IMG/VR virus record: IMGVR_UViG_3300036834_000189
Coordinates: 52,207 to 116,206 of that record
Direction: 5' to 3' (one strand)
Origin: a virus
DNA length: 64,000 nt
Part shown: positions 1 through 7,833 of the stretch, piece by piece
Layout: each line of letters begins with the position of its first letter
Numbering within the stretch: the first letter of the stretch is position 1
Program-made: the position numbers and the translations under genes
The notes under the pieces: generated by a model
Seen by the model: the letters and a program-made list of their open reading frames with translations, nothing else
Told to the model about the DNA's origin: nothing
Databases searched by the model: none

Positions 1-1698
1 GTGGCTTGGCCGGTCAGCCACCCCGAACTGCCCAATGATTGGGGACTTCCGCTCGCGCTCAACATGACGCAGCGCTTGCGCTGGGTGGCGCATCATGCCG
101 GGTTCGAGCTGGCGTGGCTGACCGAGCACGCCCGCCGCCAGTCGATCCCCTGGGAGCCGGCAGCCGGGTTTGACGATTCGATGGTCGCGGCGCGCCTGTA
201 TCAGCGCCGCGCGTCGTGCCTCAATCTCGGGGTCTTGACCCGATTGTACTGCGGTGTCAACGTCAAGCGCCTCTCCGACATCAACCCGAACAAGATCGCC
301 GAGACCCCGCTGTCGGAAGTGCTGCCGTACAACGGACTGGATGCGTGGGGCTCGTGGCAGATCCTCGACCGGCTCGGCGACCGCGTCGACCCCGACAATT
401 ACCGATCGATCATCGAGACGATCCAATCGGTCACCGAGATGCAATTGCTCGGTCTCGATGTCGACCGCGCCGCGGCGACGGAATTGCTCGGCGAGTGGCA
501 GGGACGGGCGCAAGCCGCAGCGTTGCGTGCGATGACGGTGTACGAGGTCAAGCGCTATACCAAGGATCGCGAGTTCAACATCGGGTCCAACGAGCAGGTC
601 GGCGAAGCCCTGGTGACCTATGGCCGGGTGACCTTGCCCAAGACGCCGGGCGGGCAATACTCGACCGACGACAAAACATTGACCGATGCCGCGCCCGACA
701 ACCCGCTGGTCAAGGACGTGCTGGAATACCGCCATGCCAAGAAGATGGAGTCGACTTATGTCCTCCCGGTCCTCGCCGCCGCCGAGCGGTTTGTCGACGG
801 GCGGCTGCACCCGGTCTACAGCACCAGCTTGACCCATACCCTTCGGTTATCGTCCGAGGACGTGAACATTCAGAATTTTCCAAAGCGCAAAGACCACGAG
901 CTGCGCCGCCCGGTCGTCCCGCCGAAGGGCTGTCTGTGGGCATCGGCGGATTGGGGGCAGTTGGAAGCCCGAGTCTATGGGATGGCGTCGAAAGACCCCG
1001 CGCTGTGCGATTCGATCATCGCCGACGAGGACATTCACAGCTACTGGCTCAATGTTATCCTCGAAGCCTATCCGCCCTACTTCGACCGGCTCGCCAGCAA
1101 GGTCACGCCCAACGACACCGAAGCCCAGATCCGCAAGGGCGGTCGCGACATCATCAAAAGCGACTTTGTCTTCGCCACGTTTTTTGGGACTACGGCGCGC
1201 AACGTCAGCGAACGCACCGGCATCCCCCCAGACATCGCCACCGAGGTCCTGGGATTGTTTTGGCGACGCTATGCCGCCGCTCATCGGTGGCTCAAAGGCC
1301 AGCGTTCAGGCTATCGCGACAACGCGGCGGTGCGCAATCTGTGTGGGGTCGAGCGCTACGGGATCATGCTCGGAAACGAGCCGATCAATCACCCGATCCA
1401 GTCGACTGCGGCGCGCCTCGTCCTCGAAGCACAGAACGAGGTGTTCGGTCTGGCGAAGCGGCACGGCGATCTTCACTTCATGCCGCGGATCAATATTCAC
1501 GATGATCTCGTCTTTGCGTTGCCCGACGACAGCGACCTGATGATCACCTACATCAAAGAGATCTCCAAGGTGTTGACCAAGGTCCGGTTCGACTGGCAGA
1601 TCGTACCGCTGAAGGTTGAGTGGAAGGTCGGGGCGAATTGGGCCGATCTCGAAGCGGTCCACGAGTTCACCGGCGACTACCGCCGCAAAGCGCGATAA
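1..1698 (+). CDS. Family A DNA polymerase (5' end outside window)
   Basis: Replicative DNA polymerase of the Pol I/T7 type. Motif A (ADWGQLEARVYG, about residues 315-326) carries the metal-binding Asp. Motif B has the R-x3-K pattern (RDIIKSDF, about 383-390) but ends FFG where family members usually have YG. Motif C is NIHDD (about 499-503), with HDD instead of the common HDE. Upstream, FDDSMVAARLY and YNGLDAW look like the Exo II and Exo III motifs of the 3'-5' proofreading domain, so only the beginning of the exonuclease domain is missing. The GTG at base 1 is probably an internal codon. It heads the replication block and is followed by a clamp-loader-like ATPase. The family assignment is firm; the missing 5' end is inferred from the absent Exo I motif. 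Confidence 0.95.
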   Translation: MAWPVSHPELPNDWGLPLALNMTQRLRWVAHHAGFELAWLTEHARRQSIPWEPAAGFDDSMVAARLYQRRASCLNLGVLTRLYCGVNVKRLSDINPNKIAETPLSEVLPYNGLDAWGSWQILDRLGDRVDPDNYRSIIETIQSVTEMQLLGLDVDRAAATELLGEWQGRAQAAALRAMTVYEVKRYTKDREFNIGSNEQVGEALVTYGRVTLPKTPGGQYSTDDKTLTDAAPDNPLVKDVLEYRHAKKMESTYVLPVLAAAERFVDGRLHPVYSTSLTHTLRLSSEDVNIQNFPKRKDHELRRPVVPPKGCLWASADWGQLEARVYGMASKDPALCDSIIADEDIHSYWLNVILEAYPPYFDRLASKVTPNDTEAQIRKGGRDIIKSDFVFATFFGTTARNVSERTGIPPDIATEVLGLFWRRYAAAHRWLKGQRSGYRDNAAVRNLCGVERYGIMLGNEPINHPIQSTAARLVLEAQNEVFGLAKRHGDLHFMPRINIHDDLVFALPDDSDLMITYIKEISKVLTKVRFDWQIVPLKVEWKVGANWADLEAVHEFTGDYRRKAR

Positions 1699-1705
1699 AG
1701 CGATG

Positions 1706-1711
1706 TATAAT
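1706..1711 (+). promoter_or_regulatory. Possible -10 box (TATAAT) upstream of the clamp-loader gene
   Basis: A perfect TATAAT lies in the 145-nt gap after the polymerase stop, which is rare in such GC-rich DNA. No convincing -35 box is seen 17 nt upstream, so this is a weak call. If used, it would give a leader of about 125 nt containing the strong hairpin at 1779-1819. Confidence 0.3.
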
Positions 1712-1778
1712 TAAAATGCCAAGCGGAGCCATGGAATGGGATTTGGATCACCGACTTTGAGCGAAGCCGGGCCTGGCG

Positions 1779-1819
1779 GTGCCCCACTTGGCGCGCGGAT
1801 CCCGCGCCTTGTGGGGCAC
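1779..1819 (+). promoter_or_regulatory. Long leader hairpin before the clamp-loader gene
   Basis: Two nested perfect stems: GTGCCCCAC (1779-1787) pairs with GTGGGGCAC (1811-1819), and GGCGCG (1790-1795) with CGCGCC (1803-1808), separated by a symmetric TT/TT internal loop. The apical loop is CGGATCC. There is no T-run after it, so it is not a standard intrinsic terminator. It ends 24 nt before the ATG at 1844 and could act as an attenuator, an mRNA-stability element or a protein-binding site. Confidence 0.5.
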
Positions 1820-1843
1820 TCACGTGAGCAGCGGAAATAAACC

Positions 1844-2794
1844 ATGCAGACCGACGGCGCCGCGCAACCGCTCATCGTGCGTCACCGCCCTGCCACGTTT
1901 GACGGGGTGTGGGGCCACAAAGCCATCGTCGACGCGCTGCAGCGGCGGATTACCGGTGATGGGCGTCCACACGCCTACCTGTTCACCGGGAAGTCCGGGG
2001 TCGGCAAGACCACCCTGGCGCGGATCATCGCCCATACCCTGAACTCCGAGATCCTCGAAATCGACGCGGCGTCGAACAACGGGGTCGATGCGATGCGCGC
2101 GCTGGTCGACATCGGGTACTACATGTCGCCCGGTGCCGGCTCGCGGATGATCATCCTCGACGAATGTCACATGTTGTCGCGCTCGGCCTGGAATGCGGCG
2201 CTCAAGGTCTTGGAGGAGCCGCCCAGCCATCTCTATCTGGCGTTGTGCACGACCGAACTGTATCGTGTCCCGGAGACCGTCGTCACGCGCTCGTACCATG
2301 TCAAGCTCGACCGGCTCAGTGATCTCGACATCGAGGACTACCTGATCGACATCCTCATCAAAGAAGAGTGGGATGTCGACAAGGACGTTTTCCGCCTCGT
2401 CGTCAAAGAGGCCGAAGGCAGCCCGCGATTGGCGCTCGCGCTCCTGCAGGAATGCTACGACGCGCCGAACGAAGCCGAGGCCAAGCGGATCATCGCGACC
2501 GCCGGATCGAGCGCCCCGTTGCTGCAGATCATCGATCTGGTGATGCGGGGCGACGGGAATTGGAAGGAGCACATTCAGCCGCTGCTCGGGCAAATCCCGG
2601 ACGACGATTTTTCCGAGGCGGGGATCACCGGGGCGTGTCGCCGGATCATCGGCTGGATCAGAAATGCCGAGACCGAGAACCAGGCGCGGCGCTATTGGAG
2701 TTTTCTGGCCTATCTGACTTATCCGGCGCACTCCTACGATCCCAAAAGTTTGTTTTATACCGCGCTTGGGCGGATGCTGTGGAGTAATGAATGA
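1844..2794 (+). CDS. DnaX-like AAA+ clamp-loader ATPase
   Basis: An AAA+ ATPase of 316 residues resembling the N-terminal half of bacterial DNA polymerase III gamma/tau and RFC small subunits. Walker A is GKSGVGKT (49-56), Walker B is LDECH (105-109), sensor I is ALCTTE (133-138), and EIDAASNNGVD (72-82) matches the typical DnaX segment EIDAAS..GVDD. The zinc module between Walker A and B in bacterial DnaX is absent, as is the tau C-terminal part, so this is a minimal clamp-loader subunit. The SRC arginine-finger motif is replaced by TRSY. It probably loads a sliding clamp for the adjacent polymerase; no clamp gene is visible in the window. It overlaps the next gene. Confidence 0.85.
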   Translation: MQTDGAAQPLIVRHRPATFDGVWGHKAIVDALQRRITGDGRPHAYLFTGKSGVGKTTLARIIAHTLNSEILEIDAASNNGVDAMRALVDIGYYMSPGAGSRMIILDECHMLSRSAWNAALKVLEEPPSHLYLALCTTELYRVPETVVTRSYHVKLDRLSDLDIEDYLIDILIKEEWDVDKDVFRLVVKEAEGSPRLALALLQECYDAPNEAEAKRIIATAGSSAPLLQIIDLVMRGDGNWKEHIQPLLGQIPDDDFSEAGITGACRRIIGWIRNAETENQARRYWSFLAYLTYPAHSYDPKSLFYTALGRMLWSNE

Positions 2795-3344
2795 TTATCG
2801 GAGTGCTCGGCGGCATGGGATGCGTGACATGACCGAACCGCGCGACTCATCGCTCAGCGCATGCATGCAAAAATATTACGAGTTGCGGCGCCACCTCGGG
2901 ATCGATCTCCTCGAACTCGACCATGCCTTTATGGTCACGCCGACAATTTTGCAGAGCGCCGGGGAGCTGGCGGCGGAGGCGGACCGCGACGAAGCCGTGG
3001 CCAAGCACAACTTCGACATCGCCAAGGGCGAAGCCGGCGAGCGGCTGCGCGCGGTGCGCGCCGGGATTTCGGAAGCCCGGCTGGCGACCTTGGTGCCGCT
3101 CGACAACGAGGTCAAAAGCGCCCGCAAAGCCGTCGAACTCGCGACTTTCGAGTCGTCGATCTGCACGTCGCTGTATAAAGCGTTTGACGCACAATGGCGG
3201 ATGGTGAATAAAGCAGTCGACATGATCGCGGCCGGATATGTCAACCCCGAGCAAGCCCATCTGCAGCGGCGGGCCGAGATCAATCGTGCGCGACGAGCGG
3301 CGCAGACCGACGCTCCGATGAAACCACTTGTCCGGCCTAGCTGA
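2787..3344 (+). CDS. Alpha-helical protein, possibly UvsY-like recombination mediator
   Basis: A 185-residue protein from the ATG at 2787, which overlaps the end of the clamp-loader gene and has GGAG just upstream. ATGs at 2820 and 2829 are alternative starts, and the first residues look atypical, so the start is uncertain. The sequence is rich in Ala, Glu, Lys and Arg and predicted largely helical. The order of a central charged helix, a D-N-E-V-K-x-A helix and a final W-x-x-V-x-K-A-x-D-M-I segment recalls T4 UvsY. The neighbourhood (gp32-like SSB and RecA/UvsX-like recombinase within 4 kb) makes a mediator role attractive. This is an inference from context and weak pattern only. Confidence 0.45.
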   Translation: MNDYRSARRHGMRDMTEPRDSSLSACMQKYYELRRHLGIDLLELDHAFMVTPTILQSAGELAAEADRDEAVAKHNFDIAKGEAGERLRAVRAGISEARLATLVPLDNEVKSARKAVELATFESSICTSLYKAFDAQWRMVNKAVDMIAAGYVNPEQAHLQRRAEINRARRAAQTDAPMKPLVRPS

Positions 3345-3610
3345 TGCATAGCCCGATTGACGATACAGTTGTTCGTGCGCTGACCGACACCAGCCGGGTG
3401 CTGCAGCAGGTCAGTCTCGCGATCGACGGCGGCATGGAACGGTTGGATCTCGTGTTGGACACGGCACCGGCGCTGTCTCGCCCAATTCTCGAAACGCTTA
3501 TGCGCGCGCTCGGCGACTGCAACGACGGAGTGGGTCAAGCCGCCAAGACGTTCCGCAGTGCTCTGGAGCAGGTGCAGCTGCTTGCGTTTCCGCCCGACGG
3601 CCATGCTTGA
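3344..3610 (+). CDS. Small hypothetical protein (88 aa)
   Basis: Starts at ATG 3344, sharing one base with the TGA of the previous gene (TGATG), a sign of translational coupling. The 88-residue product has alternating hydrophobic and acidic residues and no recognised domain. Its last codons overlap the start of the following membrane protein. Function unknown; it sits within the replication operon. Confidence 0.65.
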   Translation: MHSPIDDTVVRALTDTSRVLQQVSLAIDGGMERLDLVLDTAPALSRPILETLMRALGDCNDGVGQAAKTFRSALEQVQLLAFPPDGHA

Positions 3611-3776
3611 CATCGCGCGCTACGCAGTCGCCGCAGTCGTCGCGCTGCTGGTGTTTTACGTTCTGCTCAGAGTCGGTACTCTGGCGATCCTCCGCTCGAT
3701 CGCCGAGTTTCGCGCCGCGGAAAATGCGCAAAAATCTTCCCCGATCAAACGCAAAGTCGAAGAAAAACCGGTATAA
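3603..3776 (+). CDS. Small single-pass membrane protein (57 aa)
   Basis: From ATG 3603 the protein has a short N-terminus, then a hydrophobic stretch of about 20 residues (YAVAAVVALLVFYVLL region) and a basic, Lys-rich tail ending KRKVEEKPV. This is the layout of a small inner-membrane protein with a cytoplasmic tail. It overlaps the preceding gene by 8 nt. Function unknown. Confidence 0.6.
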   Translation: MLDIARYAVAAVVALLVFYVLLRVGTLAILRSIAEFRAAENAQKSSPIKRKVEEKPV

Positions 3777-3777
3777 T
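3772..3777 (+). promoter_or_regulatory. Possible -10 box upstream of the SSB gene
   Basis: TATAAT lies 32 nt before the SSB start, overlapping the stop codon of the small membrane protein. No good -35 box is seen. Strong, separate expression of a stoichiometric SSB would make a promoter here sensible, but the support is the hexamer alone. Confidence 0.3.
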
Positions 3778-3809
3778 CTATTAGACTGTTCCGAACCGGA
3801 GGAGTTCCG

Positions 3810-4901
3810 ATGCCTGCATTCAAATACCGGGTACGCTCGCGCGAGGATATGGATAAACGCGCCAATCAAAGCGGCAGTGATTTCGAGGGTTGGCTGAAGG
3901 ACGAATATCGGATGTATACCCCGACCAAAGGGGAGAACTGCATTCGGATACTGCCGCCTTCGCCGGCTTGGGATGAGACGCATTACAGCATGGACGTTTG
4001 GGTGCACTTTAGCGTCGGTCCCGAACGCGCATCGGTCATTTGTCTGTGGAAGATGAATGGTCAGCCTTGTCCGGTCTGCGAAGAGCGCGCACGCGCCGAA
4101 CGGGCGCGCGACGAGGAGACCGCCAAGCCGCTCAAACCCTCGCGACGGGTGTTGATGTTTCTGATCAACCGCAAGGACGAGGCACAGGGTGTGCTGGCCT
4201 GGGGCATGCCGTTTACCCTGGACCGTGACATTGTCAAAGCGTCGAAGGATCGCTCGACCGGTGAATACTTTTTTATCGACGAGCCCGAGCAGGGATACGA
4301 CATTTATTTTGACAAAGAGGGCGAGCAGCTGATGACCAAATATACCGGTGTCGCACGCGCGCAGCGCGCCAGCTCGATCAATCCCAAGCATCTCGATTGG
4401 CTGGCCGACAATCCGCTTCCCGAGGCCTTGCGATGGCGTGATTACGACGAGGTCAAGCGTCTGTACGAGGGGGCCGGGCGCGGTGAGGCGCGTCCGCAAG
4501 AGTCGGCGCGCCCGCAAGAGTCGGGGCGTTCACAAGAGCGCCCGCAAGAGTCGGGGCGTCCGCAGTCGGGACGTTCGCAGTCGGAGCGTCCGCAAGCATC
4601 GGCGCGTCCGCAAGCGCGTCCGCAAGCTCGGGACGAAGACGACGAGGACATCGACGACAGCATAGACGACAACGATTACCGCGGCGCTGCCGGGCACTCT
4701 GGTACGGTAGCCGAGCCGCCGCCGCGCGACGAGCCGTTCGCGCGGACCGCGCCTCTCCGGCGCCCCAGCGCAGCCAAGCCGCAAGCCGAGGATGCTCCGC
4801 CATTCGAACCGGGGCCAAAGCCGCGCGACAATGGCGCTGGGAAGTCGACATCCGGGGTCTCGCGCGCGGATGAGTTGCGCGCCAAATTCCGTTCCGGGTA
4901 G
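3810..4901 (+). CDS. T4 gp32-like single-stranded DNA-binding protein
   Basis: A 363-residue SSB. H66, C78, C87 and C90 reproduce, to within one residue in each spacing, the zinc ligands of T4 gp32 (H-x12-C-x9-C-x2-C; here H-x11-C-x8-C-x2-C). The N-terminal basic segment (FKYRVRSREDMDKRA) fits the gp32 cooperativity arm. After the core (about 1-215) comes a low-complexity linker of RPQES/GRPQ repeats, then a strongly acidic patch (DEDDEDIDDSIDDND) that corresponds in character to the acidic SSB tail which recruits partners, although here a further 90 residues follow it. A strong SD (GGAGG) precedes the ATG. It should coat ssDNA for the polymerase and the recombinase in this block. Confidence 0.9.
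   Translation: MPAFKYRVRSREDMDKRANQSGSDFEGWLKDEYRMYTPTKGENCIRILPPSPAWDETHYSMDVWVHFSVGPERASVICLWKMNGQPCPVCEERARAERARDEETAKPLKPSRRVLMFLINRKDEAQGVLAWGMPFTLDRDIVKASKDRSTGEYFFIDEPEQGYDIYFDKEGEQLMTKYTGVARAQRASSINPKHLDWLADNPLPEALRWRDYDEVKRLYEGAGRGEARPQESARPQESGRSQERPQESGRPQSGRSQSERPQASARPQARPQARDEDDEDIDDSIDDNDYRGAAGHSGTVAEPPPRDEPFARTAPLRRPSAAKPQAEDAPPFEPGPKPRDNGAGKSTSGVSRADELRAKFRSG
4487..4632 (+). repeat. In-frame RPQES repeat within the SSB linker
   Basis: About nine imperfect copies of a 10-18 nt unit of the type CGTCCGCAAGAGTCG encode RPQES, GRPQ or GRSQ blocks. The unit lengths are multiples of three or compensate each other, so the frame stays open. Such repeats expand and contract by slippage or recombination; here they set the length of the flexible linker between the DNA-binding core and the acidic segment. 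Confidence 0.75.
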
Positions 4902-4912
4902 GAGGCGACCAA

Positions 4913-5311
4913 ATGAGCGACATCACACGCCGGTATCACCGTGATAATCCGCAGAGCGCGGCGGCCAACAAGCGCGCCAACAAGTACAAGTATCAAGCCC
5001 TCATCGTGTGGTTTCTCAAATCACGAGGTTGGCGCGGCGCGACTTGTGACGAGGCGATAATGGCGATCGACCCGCAAAAGCATCAGAGCATCTCGCCGCG
5101 CTTTACCGAGCTGAAGCAGGACGAGGTGATCGTTCCGAAAATCATTTGGGGTGAAGGCCGCGACGCAGTCCCGGAAACGCGCCCGACGCGGACCGGAAGT
5201 GACGCGGTGGTGTATGTTCTGGCGCCCGGGCTCGAACCGCCGGACCACTGGACGGTAGAGGACATCCAGAAATGGCTGATGTCGTGCCCGCGGCGTCGAC
5301 ACAGTGCGTGA
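4913..5311 (+). CDS. Winged-helix-like hypothetical protein
   Basis: A 132-residue protein, basic at its N-terminus (RRYHRDN...NKRANKYKYQ) and followed by a segment that reads like a winged helix (residues about 27-75): a first helix, a T-x-D-E helix, a recognition-type helix S-I-S-P-R-F-T-E-L and a wing strand V-I-V-P. This pattern is common in small phage DNA-binding proteins. An SD (GGAGGCGA) lies before the ATG. Its position between SSB and recombinase suggests a replication or regulatory role; not assigned further. Confidence 0.65.
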   Translation: MSDITRRYHRDNPQSAAANKRANKYKYQALIVWFLKSRGWRGATCDEAIMAIDPQKHQSISPRFTELKQDEVIVPKIIWGEGRDAVPETRPTRTGSDAVVYVLAPGLEPPDHWTVEDIQKWLMSCPRRRHSA

Positions 5312-5681
5312 CATGGCACTGAAACCTGATCGCCACGACCGGCCCAGGAAACGGCACGGGATGACAGTCATTCCGCTGTCGATGGTCGAGCGCAATCTGC
5401 AGACCATCAATCAGGCGATCGACGAGCTTGGCGGCTATCCAGATCCGTTCCGTAGCTCAGACGATGAGTATCGCGCGTATCACGATCGAGTGAAGCAGAT
5501 CGTCGATTGGCAGTCGGCTGGAATGCATGAGGCGCTGGAACGCCGGTCTACCGATCTACTGGCTGATACGCGAGCCCTGATGTGCGAGCTGGTGTTGTAT
5601 CTGGTCCTGGAATCAAAATTTCACCAGTCACAAGCAGCTGAACATGCGGCCGAGCTTGATTTCCGTGATGGTAATTTGTAA
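5304..5681 (+). CDS. Hypothetical protein (125 aa)
   Basis: Begins at GTG 5304 (MRDMALK...) or ATG 5313, overlapping the previous stop. The product is mostly helical and acidic after a basic N-terminus. No domain is recognised. It lies directly before the recombinase with only six bases between them, so it is probably co-translated. Confidence 0.55.
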   Translation: MRDMALKPDRHDRPRKRHGMTVIPLSMVERNLQTINQAIDELGGYPDPFRSSDDEYRAYHDRVKQIVDWQSAGMHEALERRSTDLLADTRALMCELVLYLVLESKFHQSQAAEHAAELDFRDGNL

Positions 5682-5687
5682 ACCCTA

Positions 5688-6674
5688 ATGCCCGTCACCC
5701 GCATGACCCGCCCCGCGGCGCCGCCGCCGCGCGTGTTCCCGACCGGCTCGACTTTGCTCGATCTGCAGAACGGCGGTGGCTGGGCGCTGGGCCGTGTGGT
5801 CAACGTGGTCGGCGATTCGTCGTCCGGCAAAACTCTGCTGGCGATCGAGGCGTGCGCCAATTTCGATCGGCTCTACGGGGTCGAGGCGATCCGCTATGTC
5901 GAGAGCGAGTCGGCGTTCGACCAGGATTATGCGCTGACCCTGGGATTGCCGCCCGGCATCGCGGTGATCAGCGACCAGATCCATACCGTCGAGGATTTCG
6001 GCGACGATCTCAGTGATTTTCTCAAGCGGGTCGATGGCCCCGCCGCGCTCTACTGCCTCGATTCGGCGGATGCATTGTCGAGCAACGCCGAGGTCGAGCG
6101 AAAGATCGGCACCGCGACTTACGGAGCCGACAAAGCCAAGGCCTTCTCGGAGATCTTCCGCCGCCACATCGCCGAGGTTGGCAAGAAGAATTGTTGTTTG
6201 TTCATCATCAGCCAGACCCGCGACAACATCGGCAACATGTTTGTCCCGAAGACCCGCTCGGGGGGAAAAGCCCTGCGGTTCTACGCCAGTCAGGAAGTCT
6301 GGCTGCACGAAGTGCAGAAGGAGCGGCGGCAGGCATTGGGCGGGGTCGAACGCGTGGTCGGCATCCATGTCCGGGCGCAGAACAAGAAGAACAAGATCAG
6401 CCTGCCGTTCTACGAAATCGACTTCCTGCTGCTATTCGGCTATGGCGTCGACGACGAATTGTCGATGGTCAGCTGGTTGAAAAAGAACAAGGCCGACTCC
6501 CGCGATCTCTCCGAGCCGTTGGAGCGCTATGGTCTGGCGATCCGCAAAGCCCGCGACCGGCGGGATCTGGCGGTGTTGTCCGAGTATGCCGGGGAATTGC
6601 GTGCGGCGACGCGCGCCCGCTGGCTGGAAATCGAGGAGGCGTTCAAACCGCCGATCGCCAAGTATGCCAGATGA
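5688..6674 (+). CDS. RecA/UvsX-like recombinase
   Basis: A RecA-fold ATPase of 328 residues. Walker A is GDSSSGKT (42-49); YVESESAFD (70-78) corresponds to the RecA segment with the catalytic Glu; Walker B ends LYCLD (121-125); ISQTRDNIG and SGGKALRFYAS match the RecA loop regions. The length and the absent RecA-type C-terminal domain fit the phage UvsX class. It should form filaments on ssDNA displaced from the gp32-like protein and drive strand exchange and recombination-dependent replication. Its stop overlaps the next small gene (ATGA). Confidence 0.9.
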   Translation: MPVTRMTRPAAPPPRVFPTGSTLLDLQNGGGWALGRVVNVVGDSSSGKTLLAIEACANFDRLYGVEAIRYVESESAFDQDYALTLGLPPGIAVISDQIHTVEDFGDDLSDFLKRVDGPAALYCLDSADALSSNAEVERKIGTATYGADKAKAFSEIFRRHIAEVGKKNCCLFIISQTRDNIGNMFVPKTRSGGKALRFYASQEVWLHEVQKERRQALGGVERVVGIHVRAQNKKNKISLPFYEIDFLLLFGYGVDDELSMVSWLKKNKADSRDLSEPLERYGLAIRKARDRRDLAVLSEYAGELRAATRARWLEIEEAFKPPIAKYAR

Positions 6675-6838
6675 CCCGCGTCTGGCTAAGGGGATACCGA
6701 TGCAAATCCGCCGATTTGGGACCATTACCACGGGGTTGGGTGTTTCTTACGATCGGGCGTTGGACGCTCTCATTGTACTGGGTGCGAGAAAAAGGTGCTC
6801 GGCGCGAACCAACCCCCGACTACGATTCAATTCCGTGA
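6671..6838 (+). CDS. Small Trp-rich hypothetical protein (55 aa)
   Basis: ATG 6671 overlaps the recombinase stop as ATGA. The 55-residue product contains the phrase GPLPRGWVFLTIGRWTLSLYW, typical of a folded phage mini-protein with beta strands. A second frame with ATG 6701 overlaps it and cannot be excluded; the ATGA coupling favours this one. Function unknown. Confidence 0.5.
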   Translation: MTRVWLRGYRCKSADLGPLPRGWVFLTIGRWTLSLYWVREKGARREPTPDYDSIP

Positions 6839-6864
6839 GGACGGCCCGAATACCACGGTGACAC

Positions 6865-7317
6865 ATGATCCTACCGGCGCAAACCATCCGTACCCTCGGC
6901 ATCCTCACCCCGTGTTGTGAACGGACTCGCCTACACGGGGTCACCTACGGCCTGGGACCGGCGGGTTACGACCTGCGCACCGCCGAGGACATCACCCTGT
7001 GGCCGAGCAGCTCCGCCCGCGTCGACGCCATCGAGCGCTTCGACATGCCAAACGATGTCATGGGGTTACTCTACTCGAAGTCGACCTGGGCACGCCTCCA
7101 CATCGAGCACGCGGCCACCGTCATCGAACCGGGCTGGCGCGGAACCCTGCGGCTGGAGGTCAACATGCACTATGGCGACAAACCGATCACGATCCGCCGG
7201 GGGACGGGGATCGTGCAGGCCGTCTTTTTTCGTCTGGAGAGCGCGACCGAACAACCCTACGAAGGCAAGTTCCAGGCCCAGGGACCGGGACAAGACGCCA
7301 TCTTCGACCCGCCATGA
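6865..7317 (+). CDS. dcd: dCTP deaminase / dUTPase-family enzyme
   Basis: A 150-residue enzyme of the trimeric dCTP deaminase-dUTPase superfamily. GPAGYDLR (31-38) is the family motif; KSTWARLHI (72-80) supplies the Ser and Arg that line the active site; [12 protein letters not shown] (88-99) carries E98, the position of the catalytic Glu of Dcd; a C-terminal G-x-I-V-Q-x-V-F-F strand and PYEGKFQ complete the fold. It should convert dCTP to dUTP (or to dUMP if bifunctional), feeding dTTP synthesis during phage replication. The choice between deaminase and bifunctional enzyme cannot be made from sequence alone. It overlaps the next gene by ATGA. Confidence 0.85.
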   Translation: MILPAQTIRTLGILTPCCERTRLHGVTYGLGPAGYDLRTAEDITLWPSSSARVDAIERFDMPNDVMGLLYSKSTWARLHIEHAATVIEPGWRGTLRLEVNMHYGDKPITIRRGTGIVQAVFFRLESATEQPYEGKFQAQGPGQDAIFDPP

Positions 7318-7574
7318 CGACGCTGTACTGCAACTTTTGCGGCAAGTCGCAGCACGAGGTCGCCCCGATGGTGTACATCTGCGACGCGTGCGTCGACCTG
7401 TGCCACGCCATTGCGCATCCGCCGGATGCGGCAACGACCGACAAGCAGCCGATACCGCCGCCGCTCGACGAGGGGCTGCGGCTGGCCAAGATAGCGATAG
7501 AAACGCTGTGCGATCTCTGTGACTGGATGCGCGAGCATCAGAAGCATTGGACGACACCGGAGGACGAGGATTGA
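7314..7574 (+). CDS. Free-standing ClpX-type C4 zinc-finger protein (86 aa)
   Basis: Residues 5-31 reproduce the N-terminal zinc-binding domain of the ClpX unfoldase: C6-x2-C9, the FCGKSQHEV signature, then YICDAC with C23-x2-C26 and VDLC. The AAA+ part of ClpX is wholly absent; the rest (32-86) is a short acidic tail with a predicted helix. In ClpX this domain dimerises and binds adaptors and substrates. A phage copy alone could bind host ClpX or adaptors as a decoy or adaptor, or could simply be a reused zinc module. ATG 7314 overlaps the dcd stop (ATGA). Confidence 0.75.
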   Translation: MTTLYCNFCGKSQHEVAPMVYICDACVDLCHAIAHPPDAATTDKQPIPPPLDEGLRLAKIAIETLCDLCDWMREHQKHWTTPEDED

Positions 7575-7578
7575 ACCG

Positions 7579-7833
7579 TTGAAGCTGTGCAAGGATTGTA
7601 AATGGGCACTGAACCGGGGAGCGGAGCTGGGCACCCCTCGCCCCTACGACTGGAGTTGTCGGCACCCGGCTGCGCTGCAGCCCCCGCTCGCCGATTATGT
7701 CACCGGAACCCCGCAGCAGCCGCACCCGCGCGACTGCCTCGGGATGCGCGACGATCCCGACCTGTGCGGTCCCGAGGGGCGCTACTGGGAAGCGGCGATT
7801 TCGGAGGTCGAGGAATTGGACGCGCGGCGATGA
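7579..7833 (+). CDS. Cys-rich putative zinc-binding protein (84 aa)
   Basis: Start TTG 7579 (MKLCKDCKWALNR), preceded by GAGGA. Four Cys in the pattern C-x2-C...C-R-H-P...C, followed by a LCGPEGRYWEA end, form the layout of a small phage zinc-ribbon family seen in many tailed phages. No enzymatic residues are visible. Part of a run of small ATGA-coupled genes. Confidence 0.7.
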   Translation: MKLCKDCKWALNRGAELGTPRPYDWSCRHPAALQPPLADYVTGTPQQPHPRDCLGMRDDPDLCGPEGRYWEAAISEVEELDARR

